DNA of 64,000 bases, taken from contig CAVPOQ010000004.1 in assembly GCA_963707145.1 (NCBI GenBank), forward strand, positions 372,001 to 436,000, in the 5' to 3' direction. The DNA is from RPQJ01 sp963707145. Its GTDB lineage: Bacteria; Pseudomonadota; Gammaproteobacteria; Steroidobacterales; Steroidobacteraceae. Shown here piece by piece: positions 15,614-24,083 of the stretch. The notes beneath the pieces were generated by a model. It saw nothing but the letters and a program-made list of their open reading frames with translations, did not search any database and had not been told where the DNA came from. Each line of letters begins with the position of its first letter. The stretch's first letter is position 1. Both the position numbers and the translations under genes were made by a program.

Positions 15614-18262
15614 TCAGTCGAGCGGCGCGATGAAAGGGTCGTTGAAGTATTGCGCCCCGACGTCGAGCCATTCTGAGACGAGCTTCAACTCGGCGGGCAT
15701 GAGCCGGCCCTGGTGGCTGCCTCCGGTCGCGAACAATGAGACGAAGCGCACGGATCCGCGGGCGCTGCCCGCGCTCATCGAGGGCGACACGGGCACGGGC
15801 ACGAGCTGCGGCTGGCCGGTGACCGGGTCGATGCCGACCTGCACCAGCCGGTCCTGCAGGTTGGCGCCGACGAGTTCCTGCTCGTTGTCGCCGGCCAGCA
15901 GTTCGCGGTAGGCGTGCTTGTGCAGCGGCTCGTCGCTGGAGGGGCCGTCCGTGAGCTCGAGCTGTCCCGCCGGCACGCGCGCCGCGCCGGCCGCATCGCG
16001 GTCGGAGTGGCAGCTCGTGCAGGTGTCATCGGCGAGCACTGTGACGCCGTCGGCCGCGAGCGTGATCCGCGGCCGGCTCCACAGCGGATGGATGTGCGCC
16101 TCGTAGTGGATCGTGCCCCGGCAGCCGGCGCTCCACCCGGCCACGCAGTCGGCGCTGGTCGGCGCCGGCGTCTCGAGGTCGGCGTAGCGCCATGCAAAGG
16201 CAGCGTCCGGCGGGCGTCCCGCCGCGACCGGGTCGGTCCACACGTCCTCGTAGACGAGGTCGAGGGTGGGTTCGATCGACGCGCAGTCGGTCTGGCAACT
16301 GATGCGCGCGCGCGTCTGCGCCATGGTCTCGCCGAAATCGGCGAACAGGGCGGGCTGCGTGTTGGGGAAGGGCAGGCCGGTCGTGCGCGCGCCGGGCCAG
16401 ATCGACGCGAACAGGTTCGAGCGGCCGTGGGACTGGCCACCGGCGCGATCGTGGCAGCCGTTGCAGCGCAGTTCCTCGCCAGCGCGCAACTGCAACCAGT
16501 TGTCGTGGCGCTGGCTGATCCGCCGGCCTTCGCCGTCGAGCACCGAGACCGCGAACGGCACGCCGGCCGGCACCTTGACGCGCACCGAGCCGTCGGGCTC
16601 GACGGGCGCGTAGCCCAGGATCTCGCGCATGCCGAAGGCGCGCGTGACGCCGAAGGCGCTGCCGTCGAAGTCGAGCACGTCGTCGTCGGGGAAGCTCACC
16701 GGCTTCTCGATGCGCAGGAAGCGCGCCGGGCGCTGCGCGGCCGTCGCGAGCCGGGGATCGGCGAGAGCCGCGATGCCGCCGGGCGCGCGATCCATGCCGT
16801 CGAAGTCGTAGACGCTGCGGATGTCGAGGATGCCGACGTTCTCCGACTCGAGGTCGGCGTCGTAGTCCACGCCCGCAACCGCATCGAGCAGCACGGGCGG
16901 CAGCGGCCGGGGCTGCAGCGCGACCACCGACGTGTACATCGTGCCCTCGACCGGCGTCACCACCGGCAGCTGGGTGCGCTGCGCCGGGTCGTACATCCAC
17001 AGCCCGTAGAGCGGCGGTGCGGTCGCCGCAGCGCCGGCGGCGAGGCGATCGTCGGTGCAGGGCACGATGCGCTGGTTCTCGAGCAGCCGGCACTGCGTCC
17101 AGCTCACCAGCATCCGTGCGGTGCCGTCGCGCAGCGGGAAGACGGCGTTGTAGCGGCCGCCCGGCGAAGGACCCTCGACCGTCGAGACGAGGTTGGCGGT
17201 CGCCGGCACCTGGGCCGGTCCCGGCAGCACGCCGCGGTTCGGCAGCGTCGGCTGCGCGATCTCGACGTAGTTGCCGACGTCGATCACGAGCAACTGGCCG
17301 CCGGACTCCACGGCCCGAAACGGCTGCGCGCGCACCAGCAGCTGGCCGTCGCCGGTGGGTCGCGGGTCGAGGAAGTGCAGATCGCCGCCGGCGGTGCCGG
17401 TGGCGTGGCTCTGGGCGCCGTAGAGCAGCTCGAGCTTCGAGCCGTCGGGGCGCACCGTGTAGAGGTTGATCTCGTCGTTGGCGCCGGCGTTTTCCCAGCG
17501 GCTGAAGACGACGCGGCCGTCGTCGAGCACGGCGGGGTCGAGATCGTGGCTCTGGTTGAAGGAAATCTGCCGCAGCCCCGTGCCGTCGGCGTTCATCACG
17601 TGCAGCAGGAAGGCGGGCTCGGCGTCGCTCTCATCCTGCGCGGCGAACTGCGGCTTGCCCTCGTCGAGCAGCGTGGCGCGCGACTGTCGCTGGCGCGTGG
17701 AGGTGAACACGATGCGCCCGTCGGGCAGGTAGTGCGGTGCGACGTCGTGGCCTTCCTCGGCGACGATGTCGGAGCGGATCACGCGGCGCAGCTCCGCGGT
17801 GGCAACGTCGTACTCCCAGATGTTCCAGGTCGGCTGGTCCTCCTCGTCGGCGCCCTCGATCAGCGGCTCGCGCATCGAGAACAGCAGCTTGCGGCCGTCG
17901 AAGGAGGGCTCGAGGTCGCGCACGTCGCCGCGACCCTTGGAGATCCCGGTCGTGACGTTGCGTTCGGTCGCCGACGGCGAGGCGCGGTCGCGGACGTAGA
18001 GGTCGCCGCCGGGCTCGAACACGAGCAGCCGGCGGGCGTCCGCGGCGGGCACCGTGGCGAGCGGCACGGGCCGCTTCACGTAGGCGATCGGGAAGTCGAG
18101 CACCACGGGGTCGGGGCCCTGACCCTTGGCCGGAGAGAGATCGCCGCCGCCATCGCCGCTGGTACAGCCGGCCGTCGCCAGCAGTGCGGCCGCCAGCACC
18201 AGGCCCCACCACGCCGGGTCGTGCCGCGCGGTGTCGCGGATCTCGCGCTCGAGTCTGCACAT
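15614..18262 (-). CDS. Propeller lipoprotein with two CXXCH haem motifs (HzsA-like)
   Basis: An 882-residue predicted lipoprotein (lipobox LLATAGC). The ATG at 18262 was chosen because GAGGAA lies upstream at proper spacing. Residues about 60-430 contain TolB/PD40-type propeller repeats (DLEPSFDGRKLLFS, HYLPDGRIVFTS, MNADGTGLRQISFN, AVLDDGRVVFS). The second half holds two c-type haem sites, CNGCH (C600-H604) and CTSCH (C748-H752), and a region resembling the middle domain of hydrazine synthase alpha. That resemblance is a domain-level guess and does not imply hydrazine chemistry; anammox partners are absent. It diverges from three exported genes at 18607-23979 that also carry CXXCH motifs, pointing to a shared extracytoplasmic redox role. 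Confidence 0.85.
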   Translation of the reverse strand: MCRLEREIRDTARHDPAWWGLVLAAALLATAGCTSGDGGGDLSPAKGQGPDPVVLDFPIAYVKRPVPLATVPAADARRLLVFEPGGDLYVRDRASPSATERNVTTGISKGRGDVRDLEPSFDGRKLLFSMREPLIEGADEEDQPTWNIWEYDVATAELRRVIRSDIVAEEGHDVAPHYLPDGRIVFTSTRQRQSRATLLDEGKPQFAAQDESDAEPAFLLHVMNADGTGLRQISFNQSHDLDPAVLDDGRVVFSRWENAGANDEINLYTVRPDGSKLELLYGAQSHATGTAGGDLHFLDPRPTGDGQLLVRAQPFRAVESGGQLLVIDVGNYVEIAQPTLPNRGVLPGPAQVPATANLVSTVEGPSPGGRYNAVFPLRDGTARMLVSWTQCRLLENQRIVPCTDDRLAAGAAATAPPLYGLWMYDPAQRTQLPVVTPVEGTMYTSVVALQPRPLPPVLLDAVAGVDYDADLESENVGILDIRSVYDFDGMDRAPGGIAALADPRLATAAQRPARFLRIEKPVSFPDDDVLDFDGSAFGVTRAFGMREILGYAPVEPDGSVRVKVPAGVPFAVSVLDGEGRRISQRHDNWLQLRAGEELRCNGCHDRAGGQSHGRSNLFASIWPGARTTGLPFPNTQPALFADFGETMAQTRARISCQTDCASIEPTLDLVYEDVWTDPVAAGRPPDAAFAWRYADLETPAPTSADCVAGWSAGCRGTIHYEAHIHPLWSRPRITLAADGVTVLADDTCTSCHSDRDAAGAARVPAGQLELTDGPSSDEPLHKHAYRELLAGDNEQELVGANLQDRLVQVGIDPVTGQPQLVPVPVSPSMSAGSARGSVRFVSLFATGGSHQGRLMPAELKLVSEWLDVGAQYFNDPFIAPLD

Positions 18263-18606
18263 GCGTCGTTCCTCGCTGAAGGTTGCGCCGCGCGCCCATC
18301 GGCGCACGGCATCCCGGGACGGCGCCTCGCATCGACTCTGCACCGAGCCACGCCGTTGCAACACTTTGTCTCACAGCGGCCGACGCGCTCCACGCGGGCG
18401 CACGCGATGTGTGAGCCGACTCTCACTCGAGCGGCTTCTGTGAGCGCCTCCGCAGATCTGCGCATTGCGCTTGGCGGCACCCTCTCGGCAATCCACATTG
18501 CGCCCCGCAAGGCCGCTATCGGACTTGCACGCAGCAGAGTCGCTGCGGCTGCAATCGGGCGAACCGGCGGTGGCTCGGACGCCGCGGGATCACGGGAGGT
18601 CGGCAC
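18263..18606. promoter_or_regulatory. Divergent intergenic region of the haem-protein cluster
   Basis: This 344-base stretch between two divergently read clusters holds no convincing gene. It should contain both promoters. Between 18367 and 18435 the pentamer CTCAC/GTGAG occurs four times (TGTCTCACAG, TGTGAGCCG, TCTCACTCG, TGTGAGCGC), two of them as an inverted pair GTGAG (18411-18415) and CTCAC (18422-18426). This is a candidate regulator-binding area; no known regulator is assigned. Confidence 0.4.
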
Positions 18607-19836
18607 ATGCCAACGGGTCCGCGAATCGAAGATCGACGCCGCCCGGCGCCGCACGCGGCGCTGCGCCGTGGCGGCCGCCGCCCGGTGCGCGCGCTGCTCG
18701 CCTGCATCGGCGCGCTGCTCGCGCTGCTGCAGCCACTCGCGGCGGGAGCCGATGCGCGCACCCAGGCGAAGCGGCTGCACGATCGCCTCGCCGGCGTGCC
18801 GCCCACGCCCGCCGTGCTGAACACCATGGCGGCCGACATCGCGGCGGGCCGCGCCGTCGATGCCGCCTACACCGCGATGGAGCACCGCGCGTTCTACGAC
18901 GTGACGCTCAAGAACTTCGCGACGCCGTGGACGAACCGCGACCAGACCGTGTTCGCACCGCTCAACGACTACGTCGCGACCGTGATCGGCATGGTGCGCG
19001 ACGACGTGCCCTTCAACCTGCTGCTCTCGGAGGACATCCTCTACACGGGCGGCGGCACCGGCGGGCTGCCCGCCTACTCGCCGGCGAACAACGCGCACTA
19101 CGAGGCGCTCGAGGCGAACGGCGCGAACCTCAAGACCGCGCTGACGCGCACCACGCAGTCCTCGATGAACGGCATTCCGCCGGACGCCACGGCGGGCGTC
19201 ACGACGACGCGGGCCGCGGCACAGGCGTTCTTCGTCGCGGGCACCAACCGCGCCATGCTGCGCTTCACGCTGCTCAACCACCTGTGCGTGGACCTCGAGC
19301 AGGTGCAGGATCCGACGCGCCCGCCGGACCGCGTGCGCCAGGACGTGAGTCGCAGTCCCGGCGGAGACGCGCGACTGTTCCTCAACAACTGCGTCGCCTG
19401 CCACGCGGGCATGGACCCGCTCGTGCAGGCCTACGCCTACTACGACTACGACGAGGCCGCGGGCCGGCTCGTCTACACGCCGGGCCAGGTCCGCCCGAAG
19501 TACTTCAACAACGACCAGACCTTCCGCCCCGGTTTCGTCACGCCGGACGACCGCTGGGACAACTACTGGAGGGCGGGCCGCAACTCGCTGCTCGGCTGGG
19601 ACGGCGGCCTGCCCGGCCACGGTCAGGGCGCGAAGTCCATGGGGCGCGAGCTCGCGGGCTCGGAGCGCTTTGCGCGCTGCCAGGTCGAGAAGGTGTTCCG
19701 CAACGTGTGTTTCAGGCCGCCGAGCGATGCCGCCGACCGCTCGCGCATCGACGCCATGGCCAGTTCGTTCCGGAACAACGGCTACCGGCTCAAGCGGGTG
19801 TTCGCCGAGGCGGCCACCTACTGCATGGGTGAGTAG
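18607..19836 (+). CDS. Exported protein with one CXXCH haem motif
   Basis: A 409-residue protein with an Arg-rich n-region and a hydrophobic signal (ALLACIGALLALLQPLAAGA). GGGAGG precedes the ATG. The mature part has one c-type haem-binding motif CVACH (C262-H266) in NNCVACHAGMDPLVQAYAYYDYD. The setting FLNNCVACHAGMDPL resembles the haem-like motif in DUF1588/DUF1585-type proteins of marine bacteria and planctomycetes. Two further Cys (RFARCQVEKVFRNVCF) near the C-terminus might pair. No catalytic family is recognised. It is the first gene of a three-gene run ending at 23979, nine bases ahead of the LamG lipoprotein. Confidence 0.8.
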   Translation: MPTGPRIEDRRRPAPHAALRRGGRRPVRALLACIGALLALLQPLAAGADARTQAKRLHDRLAGVPPTPAVLNTMAADIAAGRAVDAAYTAMEHRAFYDVTLKNFATPWTNRDQTVFAPLNDYVATVIGMVRDDVPFNLLLSEDILYTGGGTGGLPAYSPANNAHYEALEANGANLKTALTRTTQSSMNGIPPDATAGVTTTRAAAQAFFVAGTNRAMLRFTLLNHLCVDLEQVQDPTRPPDRVRQDVSRSPGGDARLFLNNCVACHAGMDPLVQAYAYYDYDEAAGRLVYTPGQVRPKYFNNDQTFRPGFVTPDDRWDNYWRAGRNSLLGWDGGLPGHGQGAKSMGRELAGSERFARCQVEKVFRNVCFRPPSDAADRSRIDAMASSFRNNGYRLKRVFAEAATYCMGE

Positions 19837-19845
19837 GAGTACGCC

Positions 19846-22311
19846 ATGGAAAGCAACGCCATTCGCTCGCCGTTGACCCGCCTGCGCGGCGCGCTCGCGC
19901 TGGTCGTCCTTGCGGCCGTGCTCGCCGGCTGCGGCGGCGGCGCCAAGACCGTGGAGAACCCCGTGACCGCGCCGGTGACGCCGGCGGCCTACGGCGGCCC
20001 GCCTCCCGCGACCGCCGACGTGCAGTCCTTCAAGATCAACCTGTGGGACAACCTGAAGGCCAGCAACCGCTGCGGCCAGTGTCACACGCAGGGCGGGCAG
20101 GCGCCGCAGTTCGTGCGCCAGGACGACGTCAACCTCGCCTATGCCGCGGCCAACGGCATCGTGACGCTCACCTCGCCGCGCGACTCGCGCATGGTCGCCA
20201 AGGTGGCGGGCGGCCACAACTGCTGGCTCGCGAGCCCCTCGGCCTGCGCCGACATCCTCACCACGTGGATCGCGGCGTGGGCCGGCGCCACGGCGGGCGG
20301 CGGCAGCGCCGGCGTCGACCTGAAGGCACCGCCAATCCGCGACCCGGGTGCGAGCAAGAGCTTTCCGACGGCACCGGACCTCTTCGCGGACACGGTCCAC
20401 CCGCTGCTCGAGGAATACTGCGCGCGCTGCCACGCGCCCTCGGCCTCGAGCTCGCAGTCGCCGTTCTTCGGCTCCGCGGACGTCAACGAGGCCTATGCCG
20501 CCTCGAAGGTGAAGATCAACCTCGACCAGCCCGAGGCCTCGCGCCTCGTGCTGCGGCTGCGCTCGGAGTTCCACAACTGCTGGAGCGACTGCGCGGCGAA
20601 CTCCGCCGAGATGGAAGCGGCGATCCGCGCCTTCGCGGGCTCGGTGCCGGTGACCCAGGTGGACTCCTCGCTGGTGCTGTCGAAGGCGCTGCGTCTCTAC
20701 GACGGTACGGTCGCGAGCGGCGGCAGCCGCTACAACGGTGCGCTGGTCGGCCTGTGGGAATTCAAGACCGGCAGCGGCAGCGTCGCGTACGACACCAGCG
20801 GCATCGAGCCGGCGCTCAACCTCAACCTCTCCGGCGACGTGACCTGGGTCGGCGGGTGGGGGATCAACATCCGCAAGGGCAAGGCGCAAGGCTCCACCAC
20901 CACGAGCCGCAAGCTCCACGACCGCATCAAGAGCACCGGCGAGTACTCGATCGAGGCCTGGGTGGCTCCGGGCAACGTGGCCCAGGAGGACGCGCGCATC
21001 GTGTCCTACTCGGGCGGCACGAACGCCCGCAACTTCATGCTCGGGCAGACGCTCTACAGCTACGACTTCTACAACCGCTCGAGCGCCACCGGCTCCGCCG
21101 GCAATCCGCAGCTCACCACTGCAGCGGCCGACGAGGACCTGCAGGCGACGCTGCAGCACGTGGTGGCGACCTACGACCCGGTGAACGGCCGGCGCCTCTA
21201 CGTGAACGGCGAGTTCACCGGCGACGCCGACCCGGCGCGCGGCGGCACGATCGCGGACTGGGACGACACCTTCGCCTTCGTGCTCGGCAACGAAGTGTCC
21301 GGCGACCAGCCGTTCGACGGCATCTTCCGGCTGGTTGCGGTCCACGACCGCGTCCTCACGCCGCAGCAGATCCAGCAGAACTTCCAGGCCGGCGTGGGCG
21401 AGAAGTTCTACCTGCTGTTCTCGCTGAGCCACCTGGTGGACATGCCGCAGGCCTACCTGCTGTTCGAGGTGAGCCAGTTCGACAGCTTCTCGTACCTGTT
21501 CGACAAGCCCACCTTCATCAGCCTCGACGCTGCGGCGAAGCCCGGCAGCATCCCGCTCGCGGGCATGCGCATCGGCGTCAACGGCGGCGAGGCCGAGGTC
21601 GGCCAGGCTTATCGAAGGCTCGACACCGCGATCACCGACGCGTCCTACGGGACGAGGGGCCAGCTGCTGTCGAACATCGGCACGGTGATCGGACTCGAGA
21701 AGGGACCGGAGGCGGACGAGTTCTTCCTGACCTTCGACGTGCTCGGCAGCCGCAGCAATGTGCACACCGAGCCGGTGCCGCTCGCGCCGGCGCCACCGCC
21801 CGACCAGCCGCGCGGCGCGGACGTGGGCCTGCGCGTCTTCGACGAGATCAACGCGACCATGGCGGAGCTCACCGGCGTGAGTCCGACGCGCCCGGCGGTG
21901 AAGACGACCTACGACCAGGTTCGCCAGGCGCTGCCCACCATCGAGAGCATCGACACGTTCGTCTCGGCGCACCCGGTGGCGATCGCGCAGCTCTCGATCC
22001 AGTACTGCGACGGGCTGGTGGAGGACACGACGGCCCGCGCCGCGTACTTCCCGGGCTTCAACTTCGCGGCGGCGCCGCCGCAGGCGTTCGGTCCCGCCGG
22101 GCGCGCCATCGTGCTCGACGCGCTCGTGGGCCGGATGATGGCGCAGAACGTGGCGACCGAGCCCGAGGCCGCCGGCGTGCGCGGCGACCTCGATGCGCTC
22201 ATCACGCGACTTTCGGCCTGCGGCGCGAGCTGCCCGGCCGGACGCACGGAGACCGTCGTCAAGGCAAGCTGTGCGGCGCTGCTCGGCAGCGCCGTGACCC
22301 TGGTGCACTGA
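19846..22311 (+). CDS. LamG-domain lipoprotein with two CXXCH haem motifs
   Basis: An 821-residue protein with a lipobox (VLAGCGGG) and GGAG seven bases before the ATG. Two c-type haem motifs stand in the first third: CGQCH (C76) and CARCH (C192), each in a similar repeat (NLWDNLKASNRCGQCHTQGG and LLEEYCARCHAP), suggesting an internal duplication. Residues about 300-520 form a LamG/concanavalin-like jelly roll (GLWEFKTGSGSVAYDTSG, YSIEAWVAPGN, LYVNGEFTGD, FDGIFRLVAVHDRVLTPQQI), a fold that usually binds sugars or surface ligands. The rest is not recognised. A lectin-like domain fused to a di-haem module could localise electron transfer at a polysaccharide or cell surface; this is inferred. 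Confidence 0.82.
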   Translation: MESNAIRSPLTRLRGALALVVLAAVLAGCGGGAKTVENPVTAPVTPAAYGGPPPATADVQSFKINLWDNLKASNRCGQCHTQGGQAPQFVRQDDVNLAYAAANGIVTLTSPRDSRMVAKVAGGHNCWLASPSACADILTTWIAAWAGATAGGGSAGVDLKAPPIRDPGASKSFPTAPDLFADTVHPLLEEYCARCHAPSASSSQSPFFGSADVNEAYAASKVKINLDQPEASRLVLRLRSEFHNCWSDCAANSAEMEAAIRAFAGSVPVTQVDSSLVLSKALRLYDGTVASGGSRYNGALVGLWEFKTGSGSVAYDTSGIEPALNLNLSGDVTWVGGWGINIRKGKAQGSTTTSRKLHDRIKSTGEYSIEAWVAPGNVAQEDARIVSYSGGTNARNFMLGQTLYSYDFYNRSSATGSAGNPQLTTAAADEDLQATLQHVVATYDPVNGRRLYVNGEFTGDADPARGGTIADWDDTFAFVLGNEVSGDQPFDGIFRLVAVHDRVLTPQQIQQNFQAGVGEKFYLLFSLSHLVDMPQAYLLFEVSQFDSFSYLFDKPTFISLDAAAKPGSIPLAGMRIGVNGGEAEVGQAYRRLDTAITDASYGTRGQLLSNIGTVIGLEKGPEADEFFLTFDVLGSRSNVHTEPVPLAPAPPPDQPRGADVGLRVFDEINATMAELTGVSPTRPAVKTTYDQVRQALPTIESIDTFVSAHPVAIAQLSIQYCDGLVEDTTARAAYFPGFNFAAAPPQAFGPAGRAIVLDALVGRMMAQNVATEPEAAGVRGDLDALITRLSACGASCPAGRTETVVKASCAALLGSAVTLVH

Positions 22312-22344
22312 CGTGGCCACGCGCAACGACCGGAGGCAGTCGGC

Positions 22345-23979
22345 ATGATCATTCGCAAGTCACCCCCTCGGCGTCTCACCCCCGACGAGCCCATCCGTCA
22401 CGAGGGCGCCCACAAGCGCCCGGTCACGCGTCGCGACTTCCTCGCGCAGGGATTCGCGGCGGGCCTCGGTACCGTCGTCGCGCCCACCGTGTTCGGCCTG
22501 TTCGCGAGCCCGCGGCAGGCGATGGCGGCGCTGTCCTCGGACCTCGAGGCGCTGCGCGCGAGCTGCGGCATCGAGGTGCTCGGCGCCGGCAAGGTCCCCT
22601 TCATCTGCATCGATCTGGCCGGCGGCGCGAACATGGTCGGCTCGAACGTGCTGGTCGGCGGCGCGGGCGGGCAGCTCGATTTCCTCACCACCGCGGGCTA
22701 CGGCAAGCTGGGCCTCCCCGGCGACATGGTGCCCGGTCTCACCAACCCCGCCACCGGCACGAGCTTCACCGACACGCGGCTCGGACTCGCGTTCCACTCC
22801 GACAGCGCGTTCCTGCGCGGCATCATGGAGCGCGTGTCTCCGGCCACGGCTGCGGCCGTCAACGGCGCGGTGATCGCCGCGCGCTCCGAGAACGACACCG
22901 GCAACAACCCGCACAACCCGATGTACGGGATCTACAGGGCCGGCGCGGATGGCTCGCTCGCGACGCTGATCGGCTCGCGCGCCTCGGACTCGGGCGGCAA
23001 CTCGATGGCGCCCGCGGGCCTGATCGATCTTTCGGTGCGTCCGACCAAGGTGGACCGCGCGAGCGACGTCACGGGCCTCGTCGACACGGGCCAGCTCGCC
23101 AATCTGCTGAGCGTGGACGACACGGTGGCCGTCATGGAGGCCATCCAGCGCATCAGCCAGCGCAAGCTCGCGGTGGTCGATCCGGGGCAGCCGTGGGCCG
23201 ATCCCAAGAAGACCACGGTCACCCGCAACGAGGTGGTGCGCGAACTCGTCAACTGCGGCTACGTGAAGGCCGCCGACGTCGTGGACCGCTTCGGCGACCC
23301 CACCAGCCTCAACCCGGATCTCGACCCCGACATCGTCGGCGGGTCGGGCATCTTTACGCGTGCCGAGTACGACGCCGACGCCGAGTTCCGCAAGACCGCG
23401 GCCGTGATGAAGATGGTGCTGTCGGGCTACGCCGGCGCCGGCACGATCGCGATGGGCGGCTACGACTACCACGGCCAGGGCCGCGCCACGGGCGAGCTGC
23501 GCGACCTGCGCGCCGGACGCTGCATGGGCGCCTGCCTCGAGTACGCGGCGCGGCGCGGCCTGCCGCTGATGCTGTACGTCTACTCCGACGGCTCGATCTC
23601 GGCGGGCGGGCAGGTCGACAACACGGTGGACGGGCGCGGCAAGTTCATGTGGACCAGCGACAACCAGTCCACCGCGGCCTCGTTCTTCCTGGTCTACAAC
23701 CCGGGTGGGCGGCCAAGGCTCGTCGACACCGGCCCCGGCGGCGCGGCACGACACCAGCAGATCGGCTACTTCCGCGGCGACGCCTCGGTCGAGACCGCCT
23801 CGAGCCCGGCGGCCAACAACGTCAACCTGCTGGTCGAGACGGTCGCGCTCAACTACATGGCGCTGCACGGCGAGCAAGCGCAGTTCGGGCAGAAGTTCCC
23901 GCGCAATGGTCTGGGCACGGCGGCCGTGCAGGACAGCCTGATCGCGTTCAACCCGATCGTGAACGGCAAGATCGGCTGA
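22345..23979 (+). CDS. Tat-exported DUF1501-like protein
   Basis: A 544-residue protein with a twin-arginine signal (VTRRDFLAQGFAAG, RR at 29-30, cleavage near QAMA). The body resembles DUF1501, a sulfatase/alkaline-phosphatase-superfamily-like group often encoded beside DUF1800 or cytochrome-type partners. Suggestive segments are FICIDLAGGANMVGSN, NPHNPMYGIYRAG, MGGYDYHGQGRATGELRD and GKFMWTSDNQSTAASFF. Tat export implies folding, perhaps with a metal or cofactor, in the cytoplasm. GGAGG precedes the ATG. It is the last gene of the haem cluster; a GC-rich hairpin follows the stop by two bases. The reaction is unknown. Confidence 0.82.
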   Translation: MIIRKSPPRRLTPDEPIRHEGAHKRPVTRRDFLAQGFAAGLGTVVAPTVFGLFASPRQAMAALSSDLEALRASCGIEVLGAGKVPFICIDLAGGANMVGSNVLVGGAGGQLDFLTTAGYGKLGLPGDMVPGLTNPATGTSFTDTRLGLAFHSDSAFLRGIMERVSPATAAAVNGAVIAARSENDTGNNPHNPMYGIYRAGADGSLATLIGSRASDSGGNSMAPAGLIDLSVRPTKVDRASDVTGLVDTGQLANLLSVDDTVAVMEAIQRISQRKLAVVDPGQPWADPKKTTVTRNEVVRELVNCGYVKAADVVDRFGDPTSLNPDLDPDIVGGSGIFTRAEYDADAEFRKTAAVMKMVLSGYAGAGTIAMGGYDYHGQGRATGELRDLRAGRCMGACLEYAARRGLPLMLYVYSDGSISAGGQVDNTVDGRGKFMWTSDNQSTAASFFLVYNPGGRPRLVDTGPGGAARHQQIGYFRGDASVETASSPAANNVNLLVETVALNYMALHGEQAQFGQKFPRNGLGTAAVQDSLIAFNPIVNGKIG

Positions 23980-23981
23980 GC

Positions 23982-24007
23982 GCAGCGCGGCGCCTCCGCC
24001 GCGCTGC
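23982..24007 (+). terminator. GC-rich hairpin after the haem cluster
   Basis: A perfect 11-bp stem (GCAGCGCGGCG at 23982-23992, CGCCGCGCTGC at 23997-24007) with a 4-base loop begins two bases after the 23979 stop. There is no T-run, so it may be an imperfect terminator or an mRNA-stabilising end. Confidence 0.45.
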
Positions 24008-24017
24008 CCGCGCCGGG

Positions 24018-24068
24018 GCCGCCGCCGCCGTGCGGTGGTGGCCTGCCGGCGCGCCGCCGCCGCCGTGC
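24018..24068. repeat. 16-bp direct repeat of GCC units
   Basis: GCCGCCGCCGCCGTGC occurs at 24018-24033 and again at 24053-24068, in the short gap before the methyltransferase gene. It may be only a consequence of very high GC content. Confidence 0.5.
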
Positions 24069-24083
24069 TAGTCTCGCCCGCGA

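Noticed and set aside
18076..22326. 1.4-kb-codon leftward frame opposite the haem cluster
   Set aside because: It has no motifs and runs antisense to three well-supported genes with signal peptides and CXXCH motifs.
24018..24068. GCC-rich repeats as a CRISPR or microsatellite element
   Set aside because: Only two 16-base copies with no regular spacer; best explained by base composition.
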